Source of the DNA: Charina bottae | Lineage: Eukaryota; Chordata; Lepidosauria; Squamata; Charinaidae | DNA: 64,000 nucleotides | Direction: 5' to 3' | NCBI GenBank assembly: GCA_023362775.1 | Contig: JALMGJ010000015.1 | Coordinates: 8,476,501 to 8,540,500 of the forward strand | Shown here: positions 44,579-57,083 of the stretch, piece after piece | Position numbering within the stretch: position 1 is the first letter of the stretch | How the letters are laid out: the number at the start of each line of letters is the position of its first letter | Notes under the pieces: model-generated | Told to the model about the DNA's origin: nothing | The model's database searches: none | The model's input: only the letters and a program-made list of their open reading frames with translations | Position numbers and translations under genes: made by a program

Positions 44579-47500
44579 AGTTTTGAGAGTTGGCTTAACC
44601 ATGAAAACTATCTGCCCGTCACAGATGTATGATAATATTTAGTTATTATCTAGTTTTATTCATGAGGGAATGCCCAAAGTCATTTTTCATTTGAAGGGAT
44701 TGTGGTATTGCACATATGGCTTTAATATATTGCTGTAAGAATAACAGAGCTGTGTTGTATCAGACCAAAAACATTAGATGTACCAGCAGTAGCACATGAA
44801 ATGCCTATCAGAAGCAAGACATGACCACAATCTCAATTTCCTTCAAACATACATCCTGCAACTAATAAAAGGCATACTGTGTCCATTGCTAGAGGTTATA
44901 TATTTCTATCTCTAGACATTGTGATTAGTAGGGATTGATAGCTTTCTCCTCCATCAATGTGTCAATTCCCCTCTAAAACCATTCAAATTGGTGAACATCT
45001 TCATTTGATGATAGTGAATTCCAGAGGTTAGATATGCTTTGTATATAAAAATACCCACCCCTTGGGTCCATAACCATAGTATACAGAGATTTCATCCATC
45101 TAGTGACAGTGAAGGGAATCTTGGGCATAACACACCATACTGCAGAGTTCCCCACTTTGAAAGAGGTTGAAAAAGAACATAAACTGATTTGATCATGCCG
45201 TTCTAGATGCTAGAGGAATAAAAACACAGGACAGATGTAAGGAATCAAGCATGTTCCCGTCCCATTGCCACTGTGGTGGGTTTGGTGGAAGCTGTAAAGC
45301 TGTAAAGCTATGTTGCTGAGAATTGTAGGAGTTTTAGCCCAAACACATTAGAAGATATTAGGTTGGGTGAGGCTGTCTTAGATAATCCAAAATGTGAGAG
45401 AGGATCAGAAAAACGAAAAATAAAGGTCTGCAGAATGGCAAGGGGAAATCTTGCTTTTCAAGAGGAAGTTGCTTATGGCTTAGAAATATGCTTAGAGCGG
45501 AAGAAAATTAGCAGCCTTCCCTCAGGCCACATTTTGAATGGGCCCCATTTGACTCAGCTGTGTGTTCTGTACAATACATACTTCTTTCCTTTACTTCCCT
45601 AAATTAAGTTGTTTTCCTCTGTGGGTCACAAGGTTGCATCAAAACTAAATTTTGCCATGTTTCTCCCTTGTATTTTTCATTGGCCTGTCCTGCAGGCAGG
45701 TTTCCAAGCTTTCCTTGGAGGGTGCAGAGTTTAGAAAGTGTGTGTGCTGGTCCTTGATGGTGTAGGATTTTGAAGGAATTGCCCCAAATAGTGATACTTG
45801 AAATGTAACGGTGAGAGTCAGCTGCTGAACCCGAGAAAAGCCTTTTTCACTGGTAGAACCTGCAGTTTGGATTTTTGCAAGGTTCCATTTCAAATGGTGG
45901 AGTTTGAATTTGGTTAAACAGGCCCTCTGCATTTCATCTGGTGAGCCAGGAAGAAAGCTGCATGGAACTGGGGGTACAAAACAAAGTCATGATTTCATGA
46001 AATTCCCTCTGAAAGGCTGTACCTGACATTTGCAGCAAGGAGAACTTTCTTGTCTAGATTAATTAAATAGTGTTTTGCTTCTTCTTGAGTTGGACCTCAG
46101 CTCTCTTTCATCCATTTACAACCTTCGAAGTATGCTATTTGGTTATGAATGGGCTTTAAATTACTTAGCTTCATCCCTAAAGTAGGATGTTACTTTCATT
46201 TTTATCATGGATTTTTTTTTTAAAATGCACGAAAAGCTTGGAAATCATTTGCACTCATAACACATTCATAACCCATGGGAGCTTTCTACCCTTTATTTAT
46301 GTTATTTGAGTAATTTGCCTGAGAAACTTTATTTAAAAAATGCTTGTATATTTCCAAGAAGGTTTTTAAACATGCAAATTGCCAGAATGGAAGTTCTCCT
46401 CTTGAACATGGTTTGTACATCACTTCCAATAGCATATCCTTTTCAGCAAAAAATAAACAACGTTGGGCTGCAAAATCCAGTGGTGATAGAACTCCCAAAT
46501 TCACTTTCAGTTGCATCTAGTCTTGGATCTGCGAGCACAGAGGAAATAGCGTTGATCTGTGCTCTTCCAATAGGATGATATGTAGAGATTGTATATGAAG
46601 CCACAGATCTGCATAATATTTGCCTATGCCAACAAACCCCCTTTCCATGTGTGTGCATGCAAATTCAGAAATGAATAATACATTTAAATAAAAATATTAA
46701 ATACCATTAAATATACCTCTAATGAAACAGATAGTGCCTTGGGTGAGTATATGCTTGTCTTAATGGCCAACTTCAAGGACTGTAAAACAGGATTGTAAAC
46801 TAGGGCACGTGACCATCTTTCATTTCTATAGTAGAAAGAAGTCTTGAGCTAGTCTTGGCTAATATGAATTAGCACCTGGGGTGGACAGCCTTGGAATAGC
46901 TGCATTTTTAAATCTTTGAAGGAACAAGGTGGCAGCAGGATTGGCCATGAAGCAATATGGGCAGCGCCATGTCACCAGCATGGATGTGGTCGGCCTTTTA
47001 ATTTTTTTCCTTGACAGACATTGTGTTTCTTTGTTTCTTAACTACATGAAGGCTAGTTGGGGGCTTATGCTAGTGTGTTTGGGAATTTCTTACCTGAGGT
47101 CCACTGATTTTTAGGAATAAGGGTTGAGGGGACTGCCCTGAATTAGGTTGGTGACAAGTTTACCATTCTAAATTCTAATGGATGCCAAGATGTATGCTTG
47201 CTGTGGTGTGACTGGGCTTCCTCCCTACCACCCCCTCTTTCTCTCTTTCTTTTTAAGCTATAAAAGGAGCTTTATTCCTTTATACTATAGAGGAAAGGTG
47301 TATTTCTTTTGCATATGAAGCCAACAGGCCAAACCACTTGAGAAAGCTTATAATCTTTCTTCCTCTTTCATCCCTATGGTTTTATGCTGTTTACAGAGGA
47401 GCCCATGAGTGTTGGTGTTTTGGAGTGGGGAAGAGACAGATAGGCAGTGGGGAGGCTGGCCAGATGCATATTTGCTGCTTTGGTTCCCATCCTCTTGGCT

Positions 47501-48340
47501 AACTTAGCAATAAACAAACTAGCAATTTCAGGCACTGGCTGTGAAGGAGTAGCCTGCTGGAATGTCTGTAAAATGAGCTGAGCCTAATGTGCAAGAAATG
47601 ATTTCTTTGGCTTTTTAATTAATAATTCTCTCCTATCCAGCTCAGAGCAACAAGAGGGGAGCATCTCCTTTTGGCATTGCACAAGAAGACAAAATACAAA
47701 GAGGAGAAGGAGGAGGAGGAACAAGGTTTTGTAACCCTCAAAGTTACTTCAGGCCATTTTTGTTGCCAGGGATAACATCTTAGAAAAGGAACGAAGTATT
47801 TTGACCAGCGATTCACGTGCTGTTATATTGTCTCCGCCACTTGCTGTTTCTCTTGTTCTCTCTTGCTGTGTTTTCTGGATGTACACAATAACATAAAGGT
47901 CTTTGCAAGTGCAGGCTTTGAAAATGAGCAGGAAGAAATGTTTTGGACCACATCCGAAGTCCATATCTCTCTGCTAAACAGGTCTACCTTTTTTCAGTGC
48001 ATCCAGGTCAGCCTGAAGAAAAGGCATGTCTACATTAAGGAAAGCCCTCCTTAAAGTTAATGTGACTCTTAAAGCTGTGGCATCTTCTTTTTTTTTCAGG
48101 GTCACAGGGAAATCTGAAAAAAGTTAGGCTGTTTTAATGACTAACACAGAGATGCACACTGGTATGGGGTCTACATACTTCTTCCGAATGATTTGTGAAG
48201 CAAGTGTAGGCTTACTTCCAAGGCTTTGGTGTCTGCGCTGGATTTGGCATTATATATACATGTGTGTGTGTTTGTGAGTGTGCATATGTGTGTGTGTGTG
48301 TGTGTAGATAGAGAAAGAGAGGAGGGGAGAGAGATGATAT
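44579..48340. other. Unique DNA, no gene seen
   Basis: About 3.8 kb with little recognisable repeat. 48258-48305 holds a TG-rich microsatellite. A worn MITE scrap (gagaattgtaggagtttt) lies near 45319. 47530-47760 looks single-copy with balanced composition. No exon recognised; the longest frames are near 95 codons. Confidence 0.5.
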
Positions 48341-48635
48341 CAGGGTTTCTCAACCAGGATTCTGTGGCACCCTCAGGTTCTGCGAGAGGTCACTAGGGGT
48401 GCCTGGGAGATCACATTTTAAAAAATATTTCGATTTCGCGCAACTTCACATTAAAGAGGTAAGCTTCATTCTTTATTTTTAGTTTAAGAACACTGTGAAT
48501 GCATATAGACAGGTCTACACGTGAAACAAATATAATAATTTTGTTAACTTCTGGCCTATATTTGAGCCTGAATGTGCAGGGGTTCCCCAAGGCCTGAAAA
48601 AATAGTTCAGGGGTTCCTCCAGGGTCAAACGGTTG
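48341..48635. mobile_element. hAT-type MITE (CAGGGTTTCTCAACC family), copy 2
   Basis: Starts CAGGGTTTCTCAACCAGGAT and ends cctccagggtcaaacggttg. It aligns in reverse with 11169-11466 (cttcacattaaagaggtaag, gagcctgaatgtgcaggggt). The last CTG is changed to TTG and no target duplication could be read, so it is older. Confidence 0.8.
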
Positions 48636-49354
48636 AGCAAGAGGTGCCTTATAACATAACAGTCTTTTGGGTCTGCATATCATTTAGTACCTCTTATTTT
48701 ATATGTTAATTTTACAACAGATACCATCCTTTTATAAATTTTATTAGGAAAAATACTAAATATAAGATTCCTCAGGACTATAGAACACTCTGGTCGAATC
48801 TTTAACTGGTTAGTTTCGCATACTATTGCTATGTTTGTTGACTACCTCTTTTCATGATTGGTTTTCACGATTTTTTAAAAAATAAAGTAAAAGGATAGGC
48901 TAGTGATCATTTAGCTCAGGCTGATTCAGGGTTGATCTCCTTGTTCAGAAGGGGTGGGCCAGCCCATCAGTTGCCCTTGGTATCTACTGGTACTCAAATA
49001 TTTTTGTTTGGATTTGGCAAGTTGGCTACCAAGAAAGTCCAACTTTGAGAGTGTCAGCGTAGCAGAACCAGGGGTCCCACTCTCCTTCATCATAAAATTT
49101 GGTTTTGATTTGTTTTCGTTTTGATTAATAGTGAAGGAAGTAATTAATAATCTTGTGCTTTTTGTTATATTCTCTTGAGTGTCCCCTCCCTGCTCAAAAG
49201 TTCTTCCAGAGCGCAATAAGTGAGGGAGATGTAAAAAGTACCCCTCAACTGCTTTTAATCAGTGAAAAGGTTTATGAATATACTGAATTGAATTAATTCT
49301 TTGTTAGTAAATAGAGGTGGATTGATTAGGAATATGTGGCAATGGGGGTGGGGG
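48636..49354. other. Unique DNA, no gene seen
   Basis: No recognised repeat or exon. The 96-codon minus-strand frame at 48926-49216 has no known domain. Confidence 0.57.
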
Positions 49355-49590
49355 CTATCCTTTTAACCTTTTGGAAGGCCTTGAAGACCTGGCTCATGCC
49401 CTATGCATTGGGCTAGGGTGGGGATGAGTCAGGGCTTAATAGTATGGGTGGTTCCAGCTCCCTGGTGGGAAAGGCACTGTGTGTTTTGATGTTGCTATTT
49501 TTATTGGTTGCTGTGAGCCACCTAGGATTATTGTGTAAGATAGGAAGACATAGAAGTTCTTTAAATTGATTGATTGATTGATTGATTATG
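49355..49590 (+). mobile_element. L2-clade LINE 3' end
   Basis: ttttggaaggccttgaagac reads FWKALKTWL, the L2 C-terminus. It is followed by gctgtgagccacctaggatt and a (TTGA)n tail. Only the last part of the element is left. Confidence 0.7.
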
Positions 49591-49965
49591 TGCCATCAAG
49601 TCATTGTTGAGTTTTAGCAATTACATAGATTTTCTCCATGATGATCTGTCCCTAACCTGATCCTTCAGGACTTCCAACTGTGGACTCATCGCTGCTGTAA
49701 CTGAGTCTATCTACCTTGCTGCTGGTCTTCCTCTTCTTCTCTTTCCGTCCACCTTTCCCAGCATTACAGACTTCTCCAGAGAGCTAGATCTTTACATAAT
49801 GTGTCCAAAATAGGATGATTTGAGACTGGTCATTTGTGCTTTGAGTGAGAACTCTGGGTTGATTTATTTGATGATCCATTGGTTTGTTTTCTTGGCTGTC
49901 CATGGTATTGTCAGGAGTCTTCTCCAGCACCAAAGTTCAAAAGTGTCAATACTCTTCCTATCCTG
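49591..49965 (-). mobile_element. RTE/BovB-related LINE fragment
   Basis: The plus strand has gtgccatcaagtcattgttg, gattttctccatgatgatct, tcttctctttccgtccacct and ggctgtccatggtattgtca. These are words of the reverse complement of a widespread squamate RTE 3' region. It abuts the L2 tail tail-to-tail. No open frame is left. Confidence 0.72.
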
Positions 49966-50879
49966 GAAATAAATAAATAATCAATAAATAATAGTTACCT
50001 GATAACAAGTGAATTATAAAAACATGGTTATACTACATGTTTAGGGCTGGTATGGAAAGCCCTATAGATGGGATGTAAGCTTTAAAAAGGGGTTTGAAGA
50101 AATCCTCTAAGCTTGCCTTGAAAGAAAATTTGGTAGAATTGTGAAAAAAATGGAAGCCAGCACCAGCTGGAGTAGAAGTGGGAAAATATGTTCCTAGAGT
50201 TATATTTCCTTCCACTGTGCAGCCTTTCCTTTTTATAACTTTTTTTCATGGCTGCTGGGACATTTGCTTTTATATTCAAGCAGTATAAAAAAAGGAATGG
50301 CATCAGGGAGCAGGAAAAAAAAATGAAAGATTTGATTAGACCTCCTTGGTTTTAAAGCATATTTTCTCATCTTAGTCCAGAAATGTCTTAGTCTGCTTTG
50401 AATGCCCTCTTGGTTCTTTTCCAACTTTATTCCTCTTCCACTTAATGATAATGGAATACTGAATCTCAGATTCACTGTAAAAATAATTATGTTAAATCTG
50501 GCTGGGGATCAAAGTTAGCAGGCCAAGGCAATGTGTCAAAAAGGTGTGAAGTTTGAACTTTGCAGTGTGCAAACTGTGAGTAAATCTGACTACTGGACTG
50601 ATCAAGAATATTGTTGGTGAAGGAGGTATTGGCCCGTGGCAATACCTTCAAGGCTACAAGAAAGAGATACTTAAAAGAAGGATGGTGAGATATCAAGAAC
50701 AAGCTTGGAATGAAGGAGGGTAAGACATTATTATCTAAATCTAAAACTAATAATTTACAAGCATTATAATTTAAATGAATAATAATAATAATAATAATAT
50801 TGACCTTTTATAACATCATACTTTAAACTGGTTAACAAAGTAGAGTAGGAACTTCAATACATCTAGTCCAATTCTTAGA
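49966..50879. other. Unique DNA with (AAT)n
   Basis: A short (AAT)n array lies near 50779-50800. No gene seen. Confidence 0.57.
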
Positions 50880-50887
50880 TAATAGAG

Positions 50888-51137
50888 CAGAGCTTTCCAA
50901 ACTGTGCGTGGCACACAGTCTGGTGTGTCGCCACAAAACCCGGAAGCGCTGATCATCATCAGCGCTTCCGGGTTTTCCCGCGGCAACACACCAACGGCGG
51001 CGCGCAAAAACCCAAAAGCGGCAGCAGCGCTTCCGGGTTTTTGCGCGCTGCCGTAGCGGCAGCACTTCCGGGTTTTCCCACGGCAACACACCAACGGCGG
51101 TTGGTGTGTCGCCGTGAGAAAACTTTGGAAAGCCCTG
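50888..51137. mobile_element. hAT MITE, GC-rich palindromic variant, perfect TSD
   Basis: Termini CAGAGCTTTCCAAACTGTG and TTTGGAAAGCCCTG match the 16862/21371/31111 family. The 8-bp duplication taatagag is perfect (50880-50887 and 51138-51145). The interior differs from those copies. It is GC- and CpG-rich with a 19-bp-arm hairpin (50935-50976, arms aaaacccggaagcgctgat, spacer catc), and the word gcttccgggttttc recurs near 50962, 51028 and 51063. Minus-strand open frames arise from this repeat. A different cargo under the same termini suggests one transposase accepts several MITE types. Confidence 0.92.
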
Positions 51138-51145
51138 TAATAGAG

Positions 51146-51620
51146 GCATTATATAAGTTGTCATACAGTATCAGGCAGAATCCATTATCTCTTTCCCCCT
51201 TAGCCTTGCTGCCTTGACTGCAAAGATAGCAACTCATTGTGTCACAAACTGGTTGGTACCTTGAAGGAGGAAATTCAATTTACTTTCAACATTCCAGTTC
51301 CTCATGTCATCAAGGAATGGGGACAAATAATGATCCCCATAGTTAACATACAACCAGCATTCCAATATGTGATGTGCCAGTTAGCTAAACTGGCAAATTA
51401 AATGCCAGCAATTGTCGCAACGACAGCCAATTTGGATGATAAGGATGGACAGGTAATGGAGAATCAGGCGATCAATAGCTATACATTTTGATTCTCTCCT
51501 AAATCACAGGCAGCAAATCTTAAAATACTGGTTACTGGGAAGTGATGGTGGAAGAGGTTCTTACTCTTCAGCCCAAGCTTGTGTGCTTCCCAAATGCATC
51601 TATTTGGCTGGTGTGTATCA
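51146..51620. other. Unique DNA, no gene seen
   Basis: No recognised repeat or exon. Confidence 0.58.
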
Positions 51621-52505
51621 CAGATTTTATTTATTTATTGTATGGCATATTCACATCGCTAATCAATAGAATAAAAAACACGGGAGATAAAATACAAGAT
51701 ATAAAATATAAAGTATAAAATTATAGGCATATGTCCAATTTATAAATATAATTTTTTGCTTCATTTGTCACAGTCAGGAAATCAACGAAATCTCCATTAT
51801 AGGCTCTGTTTTGGCACTCTGTCACTATATGCTGGGTAGTTTGTTTTTCAGCCCCACAGTCACAATTCGGTGATGTTATTTTGCCCCACTTATAAAGGGC
51901 ATCTGCACATCTACCATGGTCCATGCGGATTCTGTTCAATACTGTCCATGTCGCACGGGGCTGGTCAAATCCAGATGGTTTCTCTAAGATGCAGGGTAAA
52001 TTTCTACATTGTGGAGGGCAATTTTCTAGCCAGTTCTGTTTCCATATATTGTGGATGTTAAAGCCATCTTCTACAAGTGAATTAGCAGTTGAGATGGCTG
52101 GGTGTCTAGATCTTACCCTATTTCATTCCAGGTAGGTTAGGTCACTCAATATTGGCAGCTGGGGGTTATCAATAATCTTCCAGTATTCTTGAAGGAGGGC
52201 ATTTTTCCATCTTACATGATGATATATGACTCAGAACAGGTAGCCAGTATGTGGGAGTAGATCGTATTGTCCCACTGACGATACTCATTGACTCATGCAG
52301 TTGTGCATCAATCCTGCTTGTGTGCGGACTATTAAGCCACACTGGGGCACAATACTCTGCTGCTGAGTACACCAAACTGAGTGCAGATACTCGTAACATA
52401 TCACAGAATGCAGGACTAGATGGGCTTATGGCTCGGCTCAGTAGGACTCTTACATTCTTAACACGCTCTGCAATTTGTAGAAGGCCACTGAAAATATATT
52501 AAAAG
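51621..52505 (-). mobile_element. Non-LTR retrotransposon C-terminal fragment (Jockey/I-group-like)
   Basis: The minus strand has LSLVYSAAEYCAPVWLNSPH and STPTYWLPVLSHI (52399-52169). Further on comes RIRMDHGRCADALYKWGKI and the intact zinc-knuckle CDCGAEKQTTQHIVTEC, ending LDICL (51939-51721). This is the region after the reverse transcriptase in a LINE with AEYCAPVW-type proteins; the reptile Vingi clade is one candidate. Frames are shifted between the two parts. The 3' end is A/T-rich (near 51621-51650). Confidence 0.75.
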
Positions 52506-54326
52506 TACCAAAGAATGATGAAGCGATATTTAAAAAAAAACGTAAAGCAAAATCAACTTCTGTGCTTGTAATTGGAGAGAAATCTCCCAATTAATACTGC
52601 AGATAAGACGTTCTGCAATATTATTAACCAGTTGGCAGTCCCAATATTTATTAATCCATGGCAGCTCTAATAATTTTTATAAGGGGGCATGCAGCTATGC
52701 CTCTTTCCAAGCAGTGGGGTATGCTTGGCTGGGCTTTATGAATGGCTGTTGGGGATCCAGTCTAGTTGTCTCTAAAGCTGTAAATTCCTTGACCTTGTCA
52801 AGGGAGATCAGTTGGGAGCGATGCTGGTTTCAGCCTCTTCCGTGGAATTTTGTTTCCAGAATCTGATGCAGAATATTGCTGCTTGCATTGCCTGTATGTC
52901 CTTCAGCTTAAGTTATACAGTGTGGGAAAATCCCTGAAGGACAGGTTAAAGTCAGATATAGCGAACAAAGCATCTCTGCTCCACCATTTTTCCTGTGCTG
53001 GTGACCATAACCATCGTAGAATCAGAAGGACATCACTTGGGGCTTGAGTGTTTTTCCCTATAAATGTTATCTTGCAATTTGCTCCCTTCATGGAGAAGTT
53101 CTCCTCCAGTAGAACCAGCCTTCCCACAGAAATAAGATCAGCATTCTCATTATTAATATTCATAGAGTTGGCAAGACTTGGATGTTCAGGCAGGTAGTTG
53201 AGGATTGAGATGTGATGGTGTATGTATCTGGTATGTATGGGTCTTGTTGATGACTGCTTGTTATTATTATGATACTAAATTGTTGAAATAGATGAATAAA
53301 TAGCGAGGTTCCCTATGGTGTATTGCTTTTGTAAGCTATTTAAATTCATTTTGACTGAAGTAGTGTTAAAGCACCAGTAGATCAACAAACAAGCTGAGGT
53401 GGTACAGAAGAATGGGAGAGTCTGAAGCTCTGTACTCTCTAAGGATCTCTTTCTGGGCATGTTTTGAAAAACAGAGAAAGAAAGATGAAAAGAGAACAAT
53501 GGTCATTTAACCTTGGCAATGTTTCTTTTATGTCTGTCCCCTCTCCCCTACCCCAGTACATGGTGTGAACAGAAAGAACCAAACCATCCATCTCTGTCTC
53601 TGATCTGCAGTAGATACCAGTCACTTCCTCTACAAACGCTTTCAGAATGGAACAGGGGGTTAAGGAAGAATTGTTTGGGCCTCTGTGCATGCTTAACTAC
53701 CAGCAACACATGGATGAGAAACACCCAAGTAATACACCTTCCCTGTTCTCCTATCACATCAATACATGGAAAATACATACACCATCTCCCTTCCTTGTCA
53801 TTAAGGAAACTATAAGTAGGATTAGAAATAGAAGCTTCCAACAGCTTGATTTCTTCTGCAGCATACTTCCACAGCATGCAATAAACCTTTATGAATATGC
53901 AGACAAAGGGGAACCCCATAGTTGACAGTTGAGCCACTGTATCACCAAAAGCAGCATTCCTTTTCTTGCAAAGCAAGCCTGCTTTCCAGCAGCTAAGCAG
54001 GATAAAATGTGAAGCCAGCAGCAGTTAACCTGGCTTACTTTCTTGGGAACTAACGCCAGGCAGAAAAATTCCCATGGTTTTTTTTTCCCTCCCCCTTCCA
54101 GTTCTGATTCAATAGAATGAAGGAGAATTTGCTTTTGAAGTTCCTTTCAAGGGAAAAGAGAATTTCAGTGTTTCTGCACATGCAGTTTCAGGGTGACCAA
54201 GAGTTGCATGACTGCCTTGTCCTTCAATGCAGAGTCTGCTTCCCAGTGACCTGCAGCCTCCCTGGCTTCCCATGTTGCCATTAAACCCCAAGGGAAGGCC
54301 TCAGGATCAGACTCTTCCCCTGTGAT
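52506..54326. other. Unassigned DNA, possibly an unknown old repeat at 52506-53170
   Basis: 52506-53170 stays fairly open on the minus strand (for example 53163-52903, with LRWLWSPAQEKWWSRDALF) right upstream of the LINE fragment. It may be more of that element or a separate repeat; I cannot name it. From 53170 on I see unique DNA. The 142-codon minus-strand frame at 53548-53976 has no known domain and overlaps frames on the other strand. Confidence 0.35.
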
Positions 54327-54525
54327 TGATTCTGATTGGAACAGCCAGGGAGGGTTGGTTGATTCTGATTGGAGCAGCCAGGGAGGGTTGGTTGATTCTG
54401 ATTGGAGCAGCCAGGGAGGGTTGGTTGATTCTGATTGGAGCAGCCAGGGAGGGTTGGTTGATTCTGATTGGAGCAGCCAGGGAGGGTTGGTTGATTCTGG
54501 TTGTAGGCAGCCAGGGAAGTCTCAG
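54327..54525. repeat. 33-bp minisatellite, five full units plus a partial
   Basis: Unit starts tgattctgattggagcagcc and ends agggagggttggt. Units 2 to 5 (54360-54491) are identical; unit 1 has one change and unit 6 is partial. Because 33 is a multiple of 3 and the unit has no stops, frames stay open on both strands (DSDWSSQGGLV on plus, NQNQPTLPGCS on minus). Identity between units implies recent expansion. I do not consider the peptides real. Confidence 0.95.
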
Positions 54526-55951
54526 GGTGTTGGAAAGAAAACAACAACAGTAGTCCATCACCTCCAAGAAGAAGTAAGCACCAAATGCCACCAAGGTTCT
54601 AAAGTGCCCTGAGAACAAAGTAGAAAAGCAGAAGACTCTTCTGTAGGGGAAGAAAGAAGCGTTTGGGGGAACTTACAAAGCGTTGTTTGAGTATAACATT
54701 ACCCAGAATGTCTCCCAAACATGTTTCTGGAAGGGACTGGATGAGAAGAAGCCTTTAGCACTAGCCATTACGCAGGGGCTTTCTCATCCTTTTAGCTTCT
54801 CCGTCTTAATGAGCATGCCTTTTGATGTAAAGGAACAAAAGTCATTGTACTCTGTTGTAGCCAACCCAAAGGCTGAGCTGTAAGAAGAAATATTAAGAGC
54901 ACAGCGAGGAGGATGTCTTTTAAAGGGCATGGAAACCAACCCATAGCTCACTTTTATTCTGCCTTGAAGGGTCTGTGTGTCTCTGTTCTCCCTGTCTCTT
55001 TCCTGAAAGTAAGAAATGTCAAAAGGTCGTGCCAAATAGACACGGACCGCTGTGCCAATTTCTGATGATTGTTTGCACAGTGGAGTGCAGAAGCAATATG
55101 CCCCAACTGTGTAAATGATGTTTCTTTCCAAAATATGGCACTACTGGAATATTGAAAGAGCTTATAGCAGAGTCACTGGGGAGAAGGGAAAATATACCAG
55201 TGGCTTTGTCTCAACCAGGTCCACAGACTCCGTACTTTACATCTGGGAAAAAGAGGGTTAACTTCTTCAAAATGAGAAGCACCAGCTCATTTGGGAAACA
55301 GCCTTCTGCTTTCCTGCTCTCCCTCCTTGTGACTTCTCTTTTCTGCCTCAATTTCTTTTCTCTGTCTTTTGCCCCAGCCTAATCGTTCATTTCTGTTCAT
55401 ATCATGACAGCCCTTCATTTTTATAAGCTGCCATTGGAGGTTTGCCTTGTGATTAAACTGCCTCTCCCCCAAAGGTGCGTCTTTTAGATTGTTAGCTCTT
55501 TATGCCTCTTGGTTAGAAGGGAGCTGTGTGCAGAAAGGGAAGTGTAAACGCTCCTATCTGCCAACCTTAAGGATTTAGGTGTTCCAAAATTTGTAGGAAT
55601 CGGTATACATATCTTTGATTAAATCCTTAACCCCTTTAAAATGTGATTATCCAGAAAGCAAAGCCACAAGAGAATATTACTGACTGCATGCCTTAATAAA
55701 TTGGAACAGGGGAGGGGGAACTACCTACCTAACAGATACTTCAGTTACAGGCCAGAGCCTTAGAACACGCCCTTTCTTCCGCAGATCAGGACCCAGGACG
55801 ATGCAACATAAAATTAAAATGACAACACTTTAAATGCAAACAAGTCATCAAAATCAGGATTAGTGCCGATCTGAGGTCATTGACTCTCATTTCAGATCAC
55901 ATAAACCTCATTAATAATAGAACTGTTGACCTTTTAAACTCCAGCTGTTTA
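54526..55951. other. Unique DNA, no gene seen
   Basis: Single-copy-looking, moderately GC-balanced between 54600 and 55400. Frames at 54683-54883 and 54784-55131 have no recognised domain. Confidence 0.5.
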
Positions 55952-56235
55952 TTTTCTTTTCTTTTCTTTTCTTTTCTTTTCTTTTCTTTTCTTTTCTTTT
56001 CTTTTCTTTTCTTTTCTTTTCTTTTCTTTTCTTTTCTTTTCTTTTCTTTTCTCTTCTCTTCTCTTCTCTTCTCTTCTCTTCTCCTCTTTTCTTTTCTCTT
56101 TTCTCTTCTCTTCTCTTCTCTTCTCTTCTCTTCTCTTCTCTTCCCTTTCCCTTTCCCTTTCCCTTTCCCTTTCCCTTTCCCTTTCCCTTTCCCTTTCCCT
56201 TTCCCTTTCCCTTTCCCTTTCCCTTTCCCTTTCCC
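55952..56235. repeat. 284-bp pure polypyrimidine tract, three repeat types
   Basis: Every base on the plus strand is C or T. It passes from (TTTTC)n (to about 56050) to (CTCTT)n with a short mixed patch (to about 56142), then to (CCCTTT)n. The 119- to 127-codon frames across it are low-complexity artefacts. Such mirror-symmetric tracts can form intramolecular triplex (H-DNA). Confidence 0.98.
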
Positions 56236-57083
56236 ATAACCAGGGATGGGCAAGATGTTCTGTTAGTTTGCATTTGAATCCAAACTGATTTCATTTTGCA
56301 TTTTTAACCACCCCAGAAAAAGTTAGGTACTGTTTGAAATCCATAGTTTTCCAATTTTGCAATCAGTTTGCCAATAATAACAATAACTGTTTTTGTAAAA
56401 AAAAAAACAAAACACTAGGAGATATCTGCTCAACCATGCAGATTTTTTGAAAATAATGTGCAAGAATTTATTACCTTAGGAAAAGTTATAATATACCCAT
56501 AAAATAACATTGCAAACAAATGCATCTCTTTGGAGAGATTTGCTGTAATCCATCCACTGAAAGAAACCAATGTGTTGTTTGGAGAAACTTGACAAATAAG
56601 ATGAGATCCTCCAGAGCTGCTGTATTCCAACTGTGTTCCCTGGAACCCCACGATTCCGTGAGAATCATCCAGGGGTTCCATATGGCAGTTTCTGTTTATA
56701 GTGTATGAAATGTATTATTGCAACATTAATTGTAACATTTTGTTCAAACAAAATGTATTACATGAAACATATTTATTAATGGGTTGTGCACTGTTTTTTG
56801 ACATTGAGAAGGGTATCTCAAGTTTGAAGACCACTGCACTAGAGGAAAGATAGAATGGCTAATATTCCAGTTTATATCCCAGAATCATAGGCTATAGTTT
56901 CTATCATTTATAGAATGCCAGAAATGGAGCAATGAGTCAGTTCATCTTCTCTTCTTTGGCCACCTGGGTGCCAAAATCGCTGTGTTCACCTTTTCATGAG
57001 CTCTTGGTTGGTACCTAATGGGACCAGAGTATTAGTCCCATTATCACTGGATGATGGATTTTCTTCCAAGATAATGTTCATTC
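56236..57083. other. Unique DNA with worn hAT MITE at about 56612-56836
   Basis: tgtgttccctggaacccc and catccaggggttccatatgg, closing with agtttgaagaccactg, look like a decayed hAT MITE. No target duplication found. No gene seen. Confidence 0.45.

Noticed and set aside
53548..53976. 142-codon minus-strand frame
   Set aside because: No domain, no repeat or homologue recognised, and plus-strand frames of similar length overlap it.
54281..54618. Repeat-peptide frames (DSDWSSQGGLV and NQNQPTLPGCS types)
   Set aside because: The 33-bp unit is a multiple of three without stops, so frames stay open automatically.
55880..56294. Long Phe/Ser/Pro and Lys/Arg/Glu frames
   Set aside because: Pure translation of the polypyrimidine tract on both strands.
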